DNA of 64,000 bases from contig OY987248.1 in assembly GCA_963920765.1 (NCBI GenBank), positions 7,660,539 to 7,724,538 of the forward strand, read 5' to 3'. Below are positions 35,376 to 48,433 of this stretch, piece after piece (within the stretch, counting starts at the first letter, position 1; every line of letters begins with the position of its first letter). Made by a program: the position numbers and the translations under genes. Origin of the DNA: Ulota crispa (taxonomy: Eukaryota; Streptophyta; Bryopsida; Orthotrichales; Orthotrichaceae). The notes below the pieces were generated by a model. The model did not search any database and was not told the origin of the DNA. It saw only the letters and a program-made list of their open reading frames with translations.

Positions 35376-35808
35376 AGAGAAAAAATGAGCTCAAGAGAAG
35401 GTCCCTTTGAGAAGTGGTTGGAGGGGTCAAATGCATTTAAATGTAATGTCATTTTTCAAATAAAAAGAGACTAATACCCTATACCCGCTTACAAGTACTT
35501 CATGAGAGTAATTTTTTTTATAGTATCATATGCTTTTTGTTTGATGAGTGTCCTTGTTTGATTGGGAATTCTAATCCTAATTTATTCTTGTGTCCCACTA
35601 AAGGTCCTTGCATTTGTCATTATCATGTTATATATAATATTGTTTTCCGTCATCAATCCTTTTGTTATGTACCATGGTACATTTGAGTACTTCACACAAG
35701 GTAGAAATCCTTGTGTAAGTACCTTACCTATGATTCTCCTACCTAAATAAATAAGGTGGTTTAATTTATCAAGGTGTAGGGACCTTCTCTTGAACTCATT
35801 TTTCCTCT
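35376..35808. mobile_element. MITE-like element with ~33-bp inverted ends
   Basis: AGAGAAAAAATGAGCTCAAG continuing to GGTCCCT on the left pairs with AGGGACCTTCTCTTGAACTC continuing to TTTTTCCTCT on the right. Only a few mismatches occur over about 33 bp. Length is 433 bp. No target duplication was resolved and it is non-coding. Confidence 0.7.
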
Positions 35809-36249
35809 CAAGTTGAACACAGCCTAGGCCTACGTAAATATTTCTACATTGGATTTTTTTTGCCCTGCCTCTTTCTACATTGAAAAGAGTTTAATTCCTT
35901 TGAATTCGGTTAGAACTTCTAATGAACTGAGTTTGCTAATCCATGGATTTAAATGAGATGTAAAGACCCTATATTGTCCGCACATGCTCCATTGAGGTGT
36001 CTAAGTAGCAAAAGATTGGGCTTTGACCCTTTTGTTATTTTGAAAGTAGCAACATTTTGTTGCATTCTTGGTAAATATCTCATAAATTAACTTTATGATT
36101 TTCGATTACAAACTAAGAATTATAGAGTTTAAATAAGGTATAAGTTCTACTCATGCATGAAATAGTTTAAGTAACAAATTAGGGAACAAGACCTGGAGTT
36201 GGAGCCCTCCCGTTTGTGTAGTATCCAACCAAGGACGATAGAGCCATTA

Positions 36250-36565
36250 AGGTAGGAGCACCCATAAGCGTCAAACTAAGGGTTTTGATCCTGATGAGTA
36301 TTAATAAATAGCTAGCAAGTTATAAGATCCTATTAGGAACAAAAAATAATAATAAGTTTGCATTTTTGAATGTATTATCTGGATATTGTGAGAATAAGTT
36401 GTGAACTTTTAAAGAGCAGACTGCCATTGCACCCATAACCAATACTAAGGTTTCATGTTCACATGTTGTATATCCTTGTAATTACATATAATCATTTCCA
36501 TAGATTTTCCAAGATTTTAGAGGTGATGGTTATGGGGACACTAACGCTTATGGGTGCTCCTACCT
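36250..36565. mobile_element. MITE, TA-flanked, ends AGGTAGGAGCACCC (copy 3)
   Basis: AGGTAGGAGCACCCATAAGC on the left and GCTTATGGGTGCTCCTACCT on the right are a perfect inverted match over at least 20 bp, flanked by TA. At 316 bp it is the shortest of four copies, and its intact ends suggest a fairly recent insertion. Confidence 0.82.
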
Positions 36566-36725
36566 TAGGTCCCATGCAGTTGCAAGATTTGAAATCATTA
36601 TAGGCTTGAGGATGCTATGTTGCAGAATTATGTTGTGGGTTGCAAATTCTCAAATTGCAAAGTGCTTGATGTGATTGAAATGACGTAGCTCTTTGGAGTT
36701 GGGACTTGAGCTAATCAAAATAGTG

Positions 36726-37709
36726 TCAACCCCTAAAGGCCCAACTGTTCCCTTGGGGGACAAATGGACCTCGAGCATGTACTTATGACTAAACTCATTT
36801 TTATGATTTTTTTAGAACTTTTGAGGATGGTGGGGAATTCAAAGATGTACATGTGCATCTAACTTTTTCTTCATTCCAACATTAAGTTATGCATGAATTT
36901 TTGAAAAATGGGGAGGGCAAGCAGTTCAGGCAGCTCAAAAAGTTCTTTAGAATTTGCATATTTTAAAATAAAAATCTAGAATTGGTTTTTTAGATTTATG
37001 CATATGTGGGAAGCTTTGAATCATTCACTTTTGATTGATGAGTGAGAAGTTTTAGTTTGCGGGTAGGTATGGGACTCCGGACTCCCAAACCTCCATTCCT
37101 CTTGCCCCTTGTAAAATTTGGTGCTTTACTTTTTTGAGCTCTTTGTGTATTTGTTTTTTGACTTTTTTTTCCAAGTTGTAGTAGACTAAGATTCCTTGGT
37201 TTTTACCATTTGGATCAAAGTAACTCAGATTTTTGAATTTTACATAAATCCTCCATTTTTGCCTAGTGTATTGGCAAATTCCATGGCCTTACGGCATTGC
37301 AAGATTTTACAAAGTATGATCCACATCTCCAATTTATTTGGAAATTCTCCCACACATACCTAACTTGGTCTTCTACATGGAAAAAATAAACCTCAACTTT
37401 ACATAAAGCAATTTTTTGATATAGGTCAAAGGCTTTTGGAATTTTTGGGAGTAGGGAAAAAAAACTTTTTTTGCACTTCAAATGTCAATATCTCACTCCT
37501 CTACATGTAGAATGAGTTGATTTTTTTCCCACAAATACCTCCCATAGTTTAGGGCAAGATCCTACGGTTAATTTTAAAAAAAAACTTTTATTCTACTTAC
37601 AGTTAATTTTTTTAAAAAAACTTTTATTTTACTTTTCTATTCATTGCCTTAGAAACGGCAGTTTTCAATGACTTTCACAGAAAAAAGGGCTTGGGCCTTT
37701 ACGGGTTGC
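36726..37709. mobile_element. TTAA-type MITE (copy 5), ends decayed
   Basis: It starts TCAACCCCTAAAGGCCCA and carries the hairpin TTCCCTTGGGGGA; the right end GGCCTTTACGGGTTGC is degraded. The interior is typical of the subfamily. About 980 bp. Confidence 0.78.
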
Positions 37710-38466
37710 ATTCCGGTTGTTTTTTTATTGCAAGTTTTCTTCTAAACTACGTTGTATGTTTGTTATTTTCATGACTACCTTGAGAAGTAAGGTATACCTC
37801 CTTTCTTGTCACGTCAGATAAATTTTCCAATAATCAAATTCTTACTCTTGCACATATGTGAGATACAAACAATTAGTGTGCCTCACACCAACTTACCTTG
37901 TGTGTATGTACACACAATAGATTTTTTTTTTTTTGATGGAGGCAATATCAGTTTTCATCATATATTTTGTTCCCATTTTTTCTTTTCTTCCTTGAAATTA
38001 TTTTCTTTCATATCTTTTGCTTTTTCTCTTAATCTTTTGTGGTTTTTTTGTTTTTTCACCCTTTTCCAATTCTGCTCTCTGATTTAGCAAAGAAAATATG
38101 CTTACTCCAAAAGCAATCTTGGAGAATCAAGTCACATTGTCATTGCTTGGTTCTAGAGAACCCATATGCGCAACAAGCTAGACCCATTCAAACCCATTTG
38201 AGCGTCAAGCTATTGTCCAAAAAGCTTACAAAACCAGCCTTTGTCTGATACTATAGTTTGATTCCCAAAGACCAACTTTTCTACTATACCAAATACTCTC
38301 TTTCGATTTTGATTGTCTTACTTCCACCAAAATTACCTATATGAAAAACAGACCATTTTCTCAATACTAGGATAAAGCACAAAGATTTGCCCCCTTAGAG
38401 GTTTTTTTGCTCTTTTCATACAAAAGTTAGTAACACAACAGTAATATAAATAAGCATTCAATAAGG

Positions 38467-38630
38467 TGTGAATGTCAAGCATATAGTGTGTGAATGTTGA
38501 ACATATAGTGTGTGAATGTCAAGCATATGAATGTTGAGCATATAGTATGCAAATGTTGAGCATATAGTGTGTGAATGTCGAGCATATGAATGTCAAACAT
38601 ATACCATGCGTATGTTGAGCATATAGTGTG
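38467..38630. repeat. Minisatellite of ~21-bp units
   Basis: About seven or eight diverged units built on GAATGTTGAGCATATAGTGTG, some truncated to about 15 bp. It contributes only spurious ORFs. Confidence 0.85.
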
Positions 38631-38639
38631 GGGCAACCT

Positions 38640-39771
38640 AATGAGCCTATTTACCAAAGTGAATGCGGGACCAGCAATGCTTCCAAATGCAAAATGTGGT
38701 TTCCGCAATCCACTCAAACAAGCTCAAAAGACTGCGCTAAATTTTCAATTCCAACAGCGTGGTAGACAAAAAAATCTTTAGCAATAAAAAATGTAAAAAT
38801 ACGTTAAAACGTTGGCTGAATGAAGCCCACATTTGTGAAAACTGGGTACCCGTCCCAGGCATTTGCACCGTTTGGCAGGTTTTTATAAACTCTGACCTCA
38901 TACAAACGTTGGCTACAACCGCCCACACGAACGAACCCATGGCCCGTCGCCACATGCCACCTGTAGCCCCCTCAACCCTCTGCGGCTGCCCGCCGGCTAC
39001 CTGTCACTAGTAAGGTAAGTAGTAACTTAACTTCACCCCTGCGTCCGAATCTTCCCACCCACGCCAGCCGGGCTTCCTAAATTAGTGCAGCACAGCATCG
39101 CATCGTAATCAAGCGGCTAATTCCCCCACACACCCTAATTAATCAACATTATCTGCCGTGCGAGGTACAAACTCACTCAATTAGCTCCAAAATCTAACCA
39201 TAACAGAATCACATCGTACCAAGCCCCCCTCCCTCAACCCCCAAACAAATCCGATATTTCCGGAATCAAAGTCAGCTCGATTCCCAGTTCATTCCTATCC
39301 CAAACCCCCCCAAATCAAAACATCAAAAAGAAAAAAGAAAAAATATTGCCAAAAAAACTAGGTTGCTGAATGTTTCGAAACCTTGTGCCTGTAGTTTCTG
39401 AAGCGCTGAGTTTGTAAGATTCGTGCCTCCCCAACCACATGTCACCGTTACTAGCAACAGAGCACATTGCGTGTTGGAAACCCCACAGCAAAGATCCCTA
39501 AAACGGAGAAAGAAGGTGAGAAAAGCATGGGGATGCACAAATTGAGTATATACACGCTTCTTTGAAGCAGCGAGGGGGGAGTAGTAGTAATGACGCAACA
39601 ACTACTACCCGAACTAAAATGTGCACAAAGTGGTGGAATGGTATAACACAGGCAAAAAAGCAATTTTTTTTTATGAATAAAAATGGAAGTGTGATACTGA
39701 AACAGAGTGGGAGCGGGTGATGGAAGAAGGCTCGCCGGTTGTGTGTAGGGTGGGGTCAAAAGCGAGTAACT
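38640..39771. other. Downstream flank of the ERF gene
   Basis: Sequence rises in G+C towards the ERF gene, with a GC-rich patch at about 38930-39010. The 3' untranslated region and terminator of the minus-strand ERF gene should lie at its right side. No AATAAA could be assigned and short plus-strand ORFs show no domain. Confidence 0.35.
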
Positions 39772-40895
39772 CTACGCTAACTCAAAGACTTGTCTCCCAG
39801 GTCGGGACAAACAGAAGTCGGTTTCTACAGCCGGTGGATGATGATGCTCGAGACTACAAGGGGGGTGGTTGAGATCTAACAAGAAGAAAGGGAAGGCGGT
39901 TGTGGTTGTGGTTGCGGCTGTTGCTGTTGCTGCTGTTCTTCGCATCTCGGGCTTCGCATCGTGCGGGGTGGCGGGTGCTGCCTCAGAGTTGAGAATCACG
40001 GAAGACGAGGAGTCGCAGTCGCTGTGGCAGGCGCGGGTTTCGGGCGGGGTGGCGACGGTGACAACCGCAGCAGCGGCTGCAGAGCTGCAGATAGTCGTGG
40101 TGGCCAGCCAGTCGCGCCCGAGGGATAATCTATCCACGGGCGTCGGCTTCTTCAACAGTCTCTGACGCTTGCTGTCCGGCTCGTCGAACAAGACGTGGAT
40201 CGGCGGCGGCGCAGGGCGTTTGCTTGACCAAGCGTACGTCATGTCCTCGTCGATGCACGACCTCGCCGCGCTCGTGCTCTTGTATTGCGTCTCAGGATCC
40301 TGCTGCGCCACGGAGATGTTCAAGTCCAAGCCACTACGCCAGGAAGTCGACTCCGATGCGGTGGATCGGTACATGCTATGGCTCTTCAATGGCTGATGAT
40401 GCAGCAAGCTATGATGATGATGATGATGATGTTGATGTTGATGCTGATGCTTCATCGGGCTCGTGGAGAGCGACTCCACCGTTGAGCTCTGACTCGTAAT
40501 GCTCTGATCATCCCCGCCTGGTAAAGGCGATACGAAGTTCGTCTTTGCCTTAGTGCCTCGCAACGCTCTTGCCGCTGCAAAAAGAAATAGAAGAGAGATT
40601 GTTAGCAATCCGGCATTTGATTGCAGTAATCACGAAAAAGAAACGGAAATGGTTGCAATTGTGTATTCATCTTGCGGTTTTTGCTTTGCTTACCACTGTC
40701 GTACGCACGCGCTGCTTCTTCCGCTGTGTCGAAGGTGCCTAACCACACGCGCGTCTTCTTCCAAGGATCGCGAATCTCCGCCGCGAACCGCCCCCACGGC
40801 CTCTTCCTCACTCCGCGGAAGTGCGCTCCCTGATCAGCTTGCTGTAACTTCGCGCTGCCGACCACTACTACTCTATCAGCATCTCGTTGCGCCAT
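39772..40895 (-). CDS. ERF: AP2/ERF transcription factor with EAR repression motifs (ERF group VIII-like), two exons
   Basis: Exon 1 is 40895-40694 and exon 2 is 40574-39772. The 119-bp GT-AG intron is in phase 1 and the product has 334 residues. The single AP2/ERF domain spans about 25-81, with [17 protein letters not shown], the [20 protein letters not shown] helix region and KAKTNF; Ala and Asp at the ERF-type DNA-contact positions predict GCC-box binding in the nucleus. Two EAR-type motifs, LDLNI (150-154) and DLNHPP (301-306), predict recruitment of TOPLESS-type corepressors. KRQRLLKK (203-210) is a likely nuclear signal. A His-rich run (about 109-122) and Ala/Thr-rich stretches fill the linker. 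Layout matches repressor ERFs such as AtERF3/AtERF4, but the protein is longer. The intron falls inside the AP2 domain after Ser67, which is unusual because group VIII genes of flowering plants are normally single-exon. The exact biological pathway cannot be told. Confidence 0.93.
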
Positions 40896-42230
40896 CGCCG
40901 CTTAACTTCTATCTCTTTCTACAAAAAATTCGGTAACAAGAAACCCTCGCCGTCGTCACCGTCGTCGTCGTTGTTATCACCTCTCAGATTCACTCAATCT
41001 TAACACAACAGCTGACCAAAACTCGTCCTTCAATTACTCTCAGCCAAAAACAAACTCGCCGTCATACCTTGAGTAAGTCACTGCTCACACTCAAATCTCA
41101 AAAAGCTACAACGCACCGAAACGGCTTCAAAGTTCTCTCTCTTTCTCTCTTGCTCCTCTCGCCAACAACACCGCTTTATCTCAATCGCGAAGGTTCTTTC
41201 ACTCCACTGAAGCCTACCATTCCCGCAAGAGCCTCACACATTCACACACTCGACAGCAATACCGCAACGCAGAACACCGGATCGCCAATCCCTACCAAAT
41301 TCCAAGCCACCACTCACACGACCAAAAAGACACCCGCGATTTGATTGCAATTTCTCCAATCAAAGGCAAAAAGGCTGTTTTCAGATGATGCAAGAGTAAG
41401 TAAGCGGTGGTGGCAGAATGAGCAAGCGCCGGAGCTTAACAAGGGCGAGAGAGCGAGCAAGCGAGCGGGTGAGTGAGAGTGAACGAGTTCAGCACGGCCA
41501 GGCAGGCTGCAGAGAGAAATAGCAGACGCGCGGAGCAGATCTCATGGTGGAGCCGGCCGCTTCTGCGGAGAACCCGGCCCGGCGGCAACCGCGCGGGTCC
41601 CACGCCCACCCCGCTCCCCCGCTGGAGGGTACGATGCCTGCGGCCGAGTTGGGCGGGCATTCGTCACTCGTCACTCGCTATTTTTTAACCATTTTTTTCA
41701 CCTTTTTTACCATTTTGGGCTTCTGCGTGGTTTTACCAGGCGGGGTGAAACCGGTGAAGGAGCGGGTAAGCGCGTTCCCAAGGAGGGGACGAGTCCAGCC
41801 AGAGTCCGTCCGACCAACCCGACCACGAGCAGACCAGGGCGCACCAGCAGCAGCAGCGGTGTTCCTACCCACCTACCTATACACCTTTCGACCTACCTAC
41901 TCGAGGCTGCTGCGGCTGCTGCAGACATTCGAGCAGTAGCTGGGAGGAGTAGGCAGGTCTGTTGTGCGGGACGGGGGACGACGGGGCGAGTGGTGGGACC
42001 CGGCTGGTTGAGCGAGGCGATGGCGGCTGGCATCCTTTTCGGGCGGCCTATGGTATGGCCGGGCGCCCAATATTGCGGTGCGACATGCTTTTTCCGTCTC
42101 ACCGTCACGGCCATGGGGTTGGCTGCTGCGGTTTGTGCTCGTGCCTGCCTGCCTGCCTGCCTTTGGGTTTTTCTTTTCTGGACTCTGGAGTCTGGAGCCT
42201 CTCATAAAAACCCCCTTCATAAAAACCCTT
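40896..42230 (-). promoter_or_regulatory. CpG-rich 5' leader and promoter of the ERF gene
   Basis: From the ERF start codon to about 42.2 kb the sequence is strikingly GC- and CpG-rich for this window, with a sharp drop afterwards. On the plus strand a CT-rich tract (about 41131-41160) means a GA-rich leader in the transcript; such tracts are common in plant 5' untranslated regions. No convincing TATA box was found. Overlapping ORFs in all frames are compositional artefacts. Confidence 0.5.
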
Positions 42231-43419
42231 CGTAGTAAATGTAGCTTGAACAAAATCCCTTGCATTTTCGGTTGCTTTTGTACTTGAGAACGTAATGACT
42301 AAAATTGAGGAGTGGTGTCATATTGTGTAAAGTTAGTAGAAAGGACGTGTGGTAATATTTTTTTCAAGCAACATTTACATCTGAAGGATATTAAAAGTGT
42401 TGAATGTACTTGTATGAGGACCATTTAGTACTTGAAAAAAATGACTTTTATGAAAAATGTTAAAAATTCCCCAAAAATCCTAGTTGACCCTACGACTTGA
42501 GTTGAAATTTACAACTCCAATGGGTTTATGTGCTTACCCAAATACCCCATTCATATACATTATGGGAGTTTGTATGCATAACAACACCCTTTAGGGGTTA
42601 GAGGGTATCACGCACAAGTAATCTCTTGTTTGCGCTACTAGTTACCCAAAATTCGTCCTCGTTCCTAGTGGCTAAAACATAAGAATGTCCTTGCATATGT
42701 GGCTTTTACCCTACACGTTAAAATCCTTCATTGCTTGCCTCTATCCCCCTCCCCACAACAATCCAAGGTCACCTCCCCTTCAAATTCCTCCCTTACCTTG
42801 GGTGGTAAAGTCCAAGCCACATTAAAACCAAAAAAAGGTCATTCCAAAACAAGGTTTTATAAAAATAAAAATAAAAAAAATAAAAGAAAATAAAAAACAA
42901 ACAAGTGGTGACACTTCTTTCTTTGTGCAAAAGTAGATCCCTTGAACTACTATACTCATGTTTATGTTCCATTTGAAATTGGTTGTTTTCAAATTTTTAA
43001 AAACTGTTGTTTTGAAACTCTTGTCTTTAAATGGTGGAGAGGTAGTCCTCAATAAAACAACCCCTGGAACCTTGAGCAAAATGGTTTTCCCTCAATACTC
43101 CCAAAAACATTACCTCTTTATTTGTTACAAACCGGCTACTTTGACATGTGTGGCCCAGGCATGACATCTTGGTTTTTGTGCCAATGGCCCAAACAAGCCA
43201 AACATTACATAATTTTCAAATCCCAAGTATTAGAGGTCCGTGTTGAAATCAAATATTTCCCTTTGATAAGTGAGATCCAGTGTCTTAACTTTGACATCAT
43301 GGGTTTCAAAGTTAATATGAAATCTTGAACTAACTCTTAATGCAAGAACAATATTTTTGCCTAAATGACTAATGATAAGAATCGTTGGCTCTATTGTGGT
43401 CCCATGATAAGGTCCATGA
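42231..43419. other. AT-rich intergenic sequence with a possible orphan TTAA-type end
   Basis: ACCCTTTAGGGGTTAGAG near 42585-42602 resembles the right end of a TTAA-type element, without a left partner. Otherwise no genes, RNAs or paired ends were recognised. Confidence 0.35.
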
Positions 43420-44365
43420 TTAATCCCTAAAGGATCAACTGTCCCCTCGAGGGACAAATGGACCTCAGGCATGTATTTATGATTAAATCAACTTTTATAA
43501 TTTTTTGAAACTTTTGAGGTTGGTGGAGAATTCAAAGATGTACATATACGTTTAATTTTTTCTTCATTCCAACATTTATTGAGGAAGTTATGAATGAATT
43601 TCTGAAAAACAAGGGAGGCCGGGCAATCTGGGCAACCCAAAAAACTTCTTTAAAATTTTCATTTAAAAAAAATAAAATTTTGAATTGATTCTTTAGAGTT
43701 TTATGTATGTAGAAAGCTTTGAATCATTCAAATTTGATTAATGAGTGAGAAGTTTTAGTTTGTTGGTAGGTATGGGCTCGGGTATGGGACTCCAAAACCT
43801 CCATTCTTTTTGCCCCTTGTAAAATTTGGTGTTTTAATTATTTTTTTACTTTTCCTGTTTTCCTAATTGTAATAGACTAAGATTCCTTGATTTTCACCAT
43901 TTGGATCACAGTAATTCATATTTCTCAATTTTTCATAAATTCTCCAATTTTGCCTAGTGTATATGCAAATTTCATGGCCTTACGGCATTGCAAGATTTTA
44001 CAAAGTATGATTCATACCTTCAATTCATTTGAAAACTCTCCCACACTTACCTAACTTGGTCTTCTACATAGGAAAAAAAAAAAACCCTCAACTTTGTGTA
44101 AAGCAATTTTTTTGATATTGGAGCGAACAACGGCTTCTGAAATTTTTGGGCACTTTTTTTTTTCACTTTTGGATGTCAATATCTCACTCCTCTACGTTTA
44201 GAATGAGTTGATTTTTTTCCCGCGAGTACCTTCCATAGTCTAGGGCAAAATCCTATGGTTGAAATTTCAAAAAAACATTTTTTTCTACCTTTGTACTCAT
44301 TCCCCCAAAAGTGGCAATTTTCAGCGATTTTCACTAAAGAATGGGCTTGGTCCTTTAGGGGTTAA
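43420..44365. mobile_element. TTAA-flanked MITE (copy 6)
   Basis: It starts TTAATCCCTAAAGGATCA with the hairpin TGTCCCCTCGAGGGACA and ends TCCTTTAGGGGTTAA. TTAA lies on both sides, 946 bp. The interior is closest to the copy at 36726. Confidence 0.85.
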
Positions 44366-47300
44366 GTTGTATTGTTTTGATGGGCGTGGCCCTTTGTTAT
44401 GGGTGCAATAGATGGGGGATTGTTGGATTTGACATTCACTAGGATTTGGCAAAAAAATTGACCTTGTAGTAGGAATTTAGTTAGGTTTTTAATCCAAGTT
44501 TTGTTGTTTTCTTTTTTGTTTCTCTCTATGTGTTTAAGTTGATTTTTACTAAGATTTGTTTGTATACTTTTTTTTGCAATAACTTTCTATTCATGAGTGA
44601 CAAAAAAAACAAACCAAAACAAATATTAGGAAGAAAGAACCTGGTAGACTTGGAAGATCTTATGAATGGTAACACTTGATTATGTCAACATTTTTCTTCA
44701 TCTATTAATAGGTAAGGGAAGATTTCTTAGAAGAACTTGCTAGCATATGGTAATGAGCCAAATCTCTAAGAGTGAAGAACAATGAACCTTGCATGATTGT
44801 GACGTCACCACATATTGCCTTCAAATTTTGTTACATTAACTTCACTGTAATTTTTTTACTTTCCACAACAATGTTAAATTATAATTATAAAATCTATATC
44901 ACGTCAAACAAAGCTTGGATGAAGAATAAATTTTAATTTATGAAACCACCTATCAATGATAGTGAAACAATGTTGAAATTGGATACCCATTCATTCTTCA
45001 TAAGCATGCGCAACTTTTTTTAATTTTCTTGTCACCATAATTATCATCACTATTGGAAATCAATGTTGATTCTTAAATGACATAATTGATGATATTGAAA
45101 CAATGTTGAAACTTGGATTAAAATCCATCAGGGTTGTAAATTTCTTATTATTGGTATGAGTACTATGGTTGTTTGTTAATATTATTGTTGTGATTATAAT
45201 GACTTCTTTCTTTTAATCAATCTCATTTTTTTATCATTATAAACTCAAACATTGAGCAAATTTATTTAGAAATTGCCTTAGTTTTAGTTTTATATGAATT
45301 GATGATTGAGCTTATATCAAGTCAGACTTCTTGAGTATGGTTTTTCCAATGATGTTTTAGACTTGTTTTACTTACTTTATGAACTATTACTGATTGCTAA
45401 CACACTCGCCATATGTTCAAATCCTACTGGTCATTATTTTGAAACTACAAGTAATTGAATTGAGTAGGCAAAAGTGTACATGTGCAATGATGTAAATTTT
45501 GCTTTGTGCATATTGTTTTAATAAAATAAAAATGAAGAAGAAAATCAAAATTGTGTAAATATAATCTTTTTCTCTTCCAACTACATCTTGATATTTAATT
45601 TTGTAATGATTAGCTTTATGATTTTAGTATTGCAAAAAAAGTAATCAAATAAACCCATTGAAGAATACGTCTTCAATCTTGTATGGCTTGTTTTTAATAA
45701 CAAATTTTTGATAAGTGTAAAAAGATTGATAAGTAATCACCTAATTAAATGCAACTATATAGTTGGTCATTTTTGGTAAAAGGCTTTTGTGTTTATTAAG
45801 TCAGAACTACTTCTACCAATTTTATCAGCGATTTCCAAGTTTACTAATGTTCATGTTAAATTCATAACGAACTAGTTAAATGTTGTACCAAAATCATTGG
45901 TCGTGATGTAATTGGTTGGGTTTTATTGAAACGTAGTACATAAATTGAATTTTAACAAGAAAAGTTGAATATAACCGTAGAATATGGTAAGTAAAACATT
46001 AAGCTTTTTACATTTTCAAATGAAGATGGATTTACACTTCACTTGATTGCTCTTATAAATATTTTGTAATTTTGAGACGTCTATTCACTTCACTTGAATC
46101 ATTTCCGAAAAAATTCCAAGCTCAAAGTCATAAATTCCAAGTGTTGACAATTTTTTTTTTTTTTCTATTTTCTCATTCACGTTTATTTCAAAAGATTTAT
46201 ACAAGAAATGCATTTAGTGTACATTATTTGTATTTGGTATTAGTGTTACAAAAATACTATAGAATATTTATTATTTCATGTAAGTTAGAACAAAACATTC
46301 ATGTACCACTTTTATTGGTGTTTATAGCATAACGTTAGCATACAATAACATAATATGAAACTTGGAAAATTCTTTGAATCATGTTCCCAGGGACCTTATC
46401 AATTGGTAATAAAGATTATAAAACAAACACCATAGAAGCAAGGAATTGTACTTTGAAGCATTGAAAAATATGTCTGCTTTTTTGGGAAGTACAAAAATAG
46501 TTCTTTTTTAATTTTTGGTGTGTTGCATACATAATTTGGGAATTACTACAGTGACTCCCTAAATTGCTAACAAGACACCCCCTGTGAGCATGAAATGTGA
46601 TTTTTAATGCTGATTCTTTTATTGAAAATATTTGTTTCACCTTTATCATTCTTAGGCTATACTAAAAAAATAGATGTACTTAAACTTGAAACAAAAAACA
46701 TATGACTTTTGAGTTACTTAAAGCAAAAATACATAAAAAATTAGGATTAGTGCAATAATATTTCAACAAAAATGTGTATTTGTCATGTTTACTTTCAAGG
46801 AGGTAGTAATACCATGATTGAATGAACAATGGACCACTTGATTAAATAAAAAATAGCACCAAATGATCAAATTTCATGCTCACAAGGGTGTCCCGTTAGC
46901 AATGTAAGGTGTTGATGTAGTCATTCCCTATAATTTTTACAAAAACTATGGATTGATTATAGGCAAATTTTCCTAAAACACCTGTTTGTTGTGAAATTAT
47001 CAAATGGTACAAATGATTGAAGTGAAGGCTACTTTGATAAACTTACTCATTTAATTTTTTTACCATTTTAATGCTTCCAAATGGTTATTACTTTTGTAAT
47101 CAAATTTGAGATCTATGGAGGAATTCAATATCAATACAAGTTTCTAAGCGTTCATTTTTGTACAAAAATAAAAATGATTCATGAAGGTCTATTACATATT
47201 GTAACATTCTGACTGTTGCAATTGATTTTTTATTTTATTTTTTGTGGAAAAATATGAGCAACCATCTACTTAGGAAACCTCTTTCTATTTAATTTTGTAT

Positions 47301-48279
47301 TTAAGAGTGAATATAAGAGTTAGCAATGATTATTATTGTTTATGTTCATTATGTAATAATCATGTGCATGTAGTTTACCCTATTATCGTCGGGCCTTAGA
47401 CAAAAAATCAGTAAAAAAAATAGTTATAATATATCAAATGACATGATTGTGGTCTCATCTGAAAGATAATCAAGTCAAGGTTTTGTATTAAGTTCCAAAT
47501 TCTTAAATGAGTGAAGTATGAGTTAGTTATTAAGGTTTCAATGAGGTAAGGTTAAGGTTCATCCTGAATTTGAAATTGCCATATTATCACTTTCTTATCA
47601 CTTTCTTAGAGGTTTTCATTGTCATACATGATAATATTTTATCATTTTCATTTTTGAACTTCTTCTCCCTTTCCTTGACCTTTGTGGTCATCCATAAGTG
47701 CTAACCTAATTGACAATTTTCATTTGTTTGTGATATTTTGCAACTCACATTGCTATAGCTAAGGCGTTGGGCCAATAAATTGTATATCTACTAAGGTCTT
47801 TATAAGTAATGCACTATATCTTTTGCAAATTTTGGCCAAATAGAACAAAAATTGCACTACTAGTAAAGGACTTAAAGGCATTTCTTGCAATACTTGCCCT
47901 AAAAGATGTGAATTTTTGGAGATAGAGAAGTGATAATAGAAACACAGTGATAATAGGATAAACTACTACTCTTAGCTTGTTTGTACAACACATGATGTTT
48001 TTCCTTGACTTGTAAGACATGCACACTCTACACTAAAATGTTTAAAAATGAAGGCTGTCCTCTAAAACGTGTTGAGATAAATCCTAATTTTGGAACTTAA
48101 TTCTTATAATACTCAAATTGGTAAGGTTTCTCATCCTACAAGTCTAGGAAGACATATTTAAACAAGCAACATTAAAAACCTTACTATTGGATTTACAACA
48201 AGTCACATTTAATTCAAATGGATTCATCATTGCACTTATCAATGTTTTTCAATTTAAAGGTTATAAAAAATAGAAGGCC
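44366..48279. other. AT-rich intergenic sequence, nothing assigned
   Basis: Nearly 4 kb without a recognisable gene, RNA or paired transposon end. Two short related segments (ATAGTGAAACAATGTTGAAA near 44960 and ATATTGAAACAATGTTGAAA near 45090) hint at an old local duplication. It may be decayed transposon sequence. Confidence 0.4.
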
Positions 48280-48282
48280 AAT

Positions 48283-48433
48283 CACTACAAAGAAGATTGT
48301 CCAAAATGACAAAAATATGTCCAAATCAACATGACTAAATCTACAAAAAGTGTCCAATTTGACAATCTTTTTGTCATTTTGGACACATTTAGTCAATTTA
48401 GACATATCAATGAAGACACAATTTCTTGTAGTG
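48283..48433. mobile_element. Miniature CACTA element, 151 bp
   Basis: It starts CACTACAAAGAAGATTGTCC and ends in the inverted CAATTTCTTGTAGTG. An exact 3-bp duplication AAT flanks it (48280-48282 and 48434-48436). Subterminal GTCCAAAATGAC and GTCATTTTGGAC repeats are typical of CACTA ends. It is an extreme deletion derivative with no coding. Confidence 0.9.

Noticed and set aside
39869-40936. Plus-strand ORFs across the ERF gene (up to 127 codons)
   Set aside because: They are antisense shadows of the ERF exons, with runs such as Met or Asp repeats mirroring the His-rich stretch.
41436-42287. Many overlapping ORFs on both strands upstream of the ERF gene
   Set aside because: All six frames are open because the block is GC-rich; none has a domain, and the block is better explained as promoter and leader.
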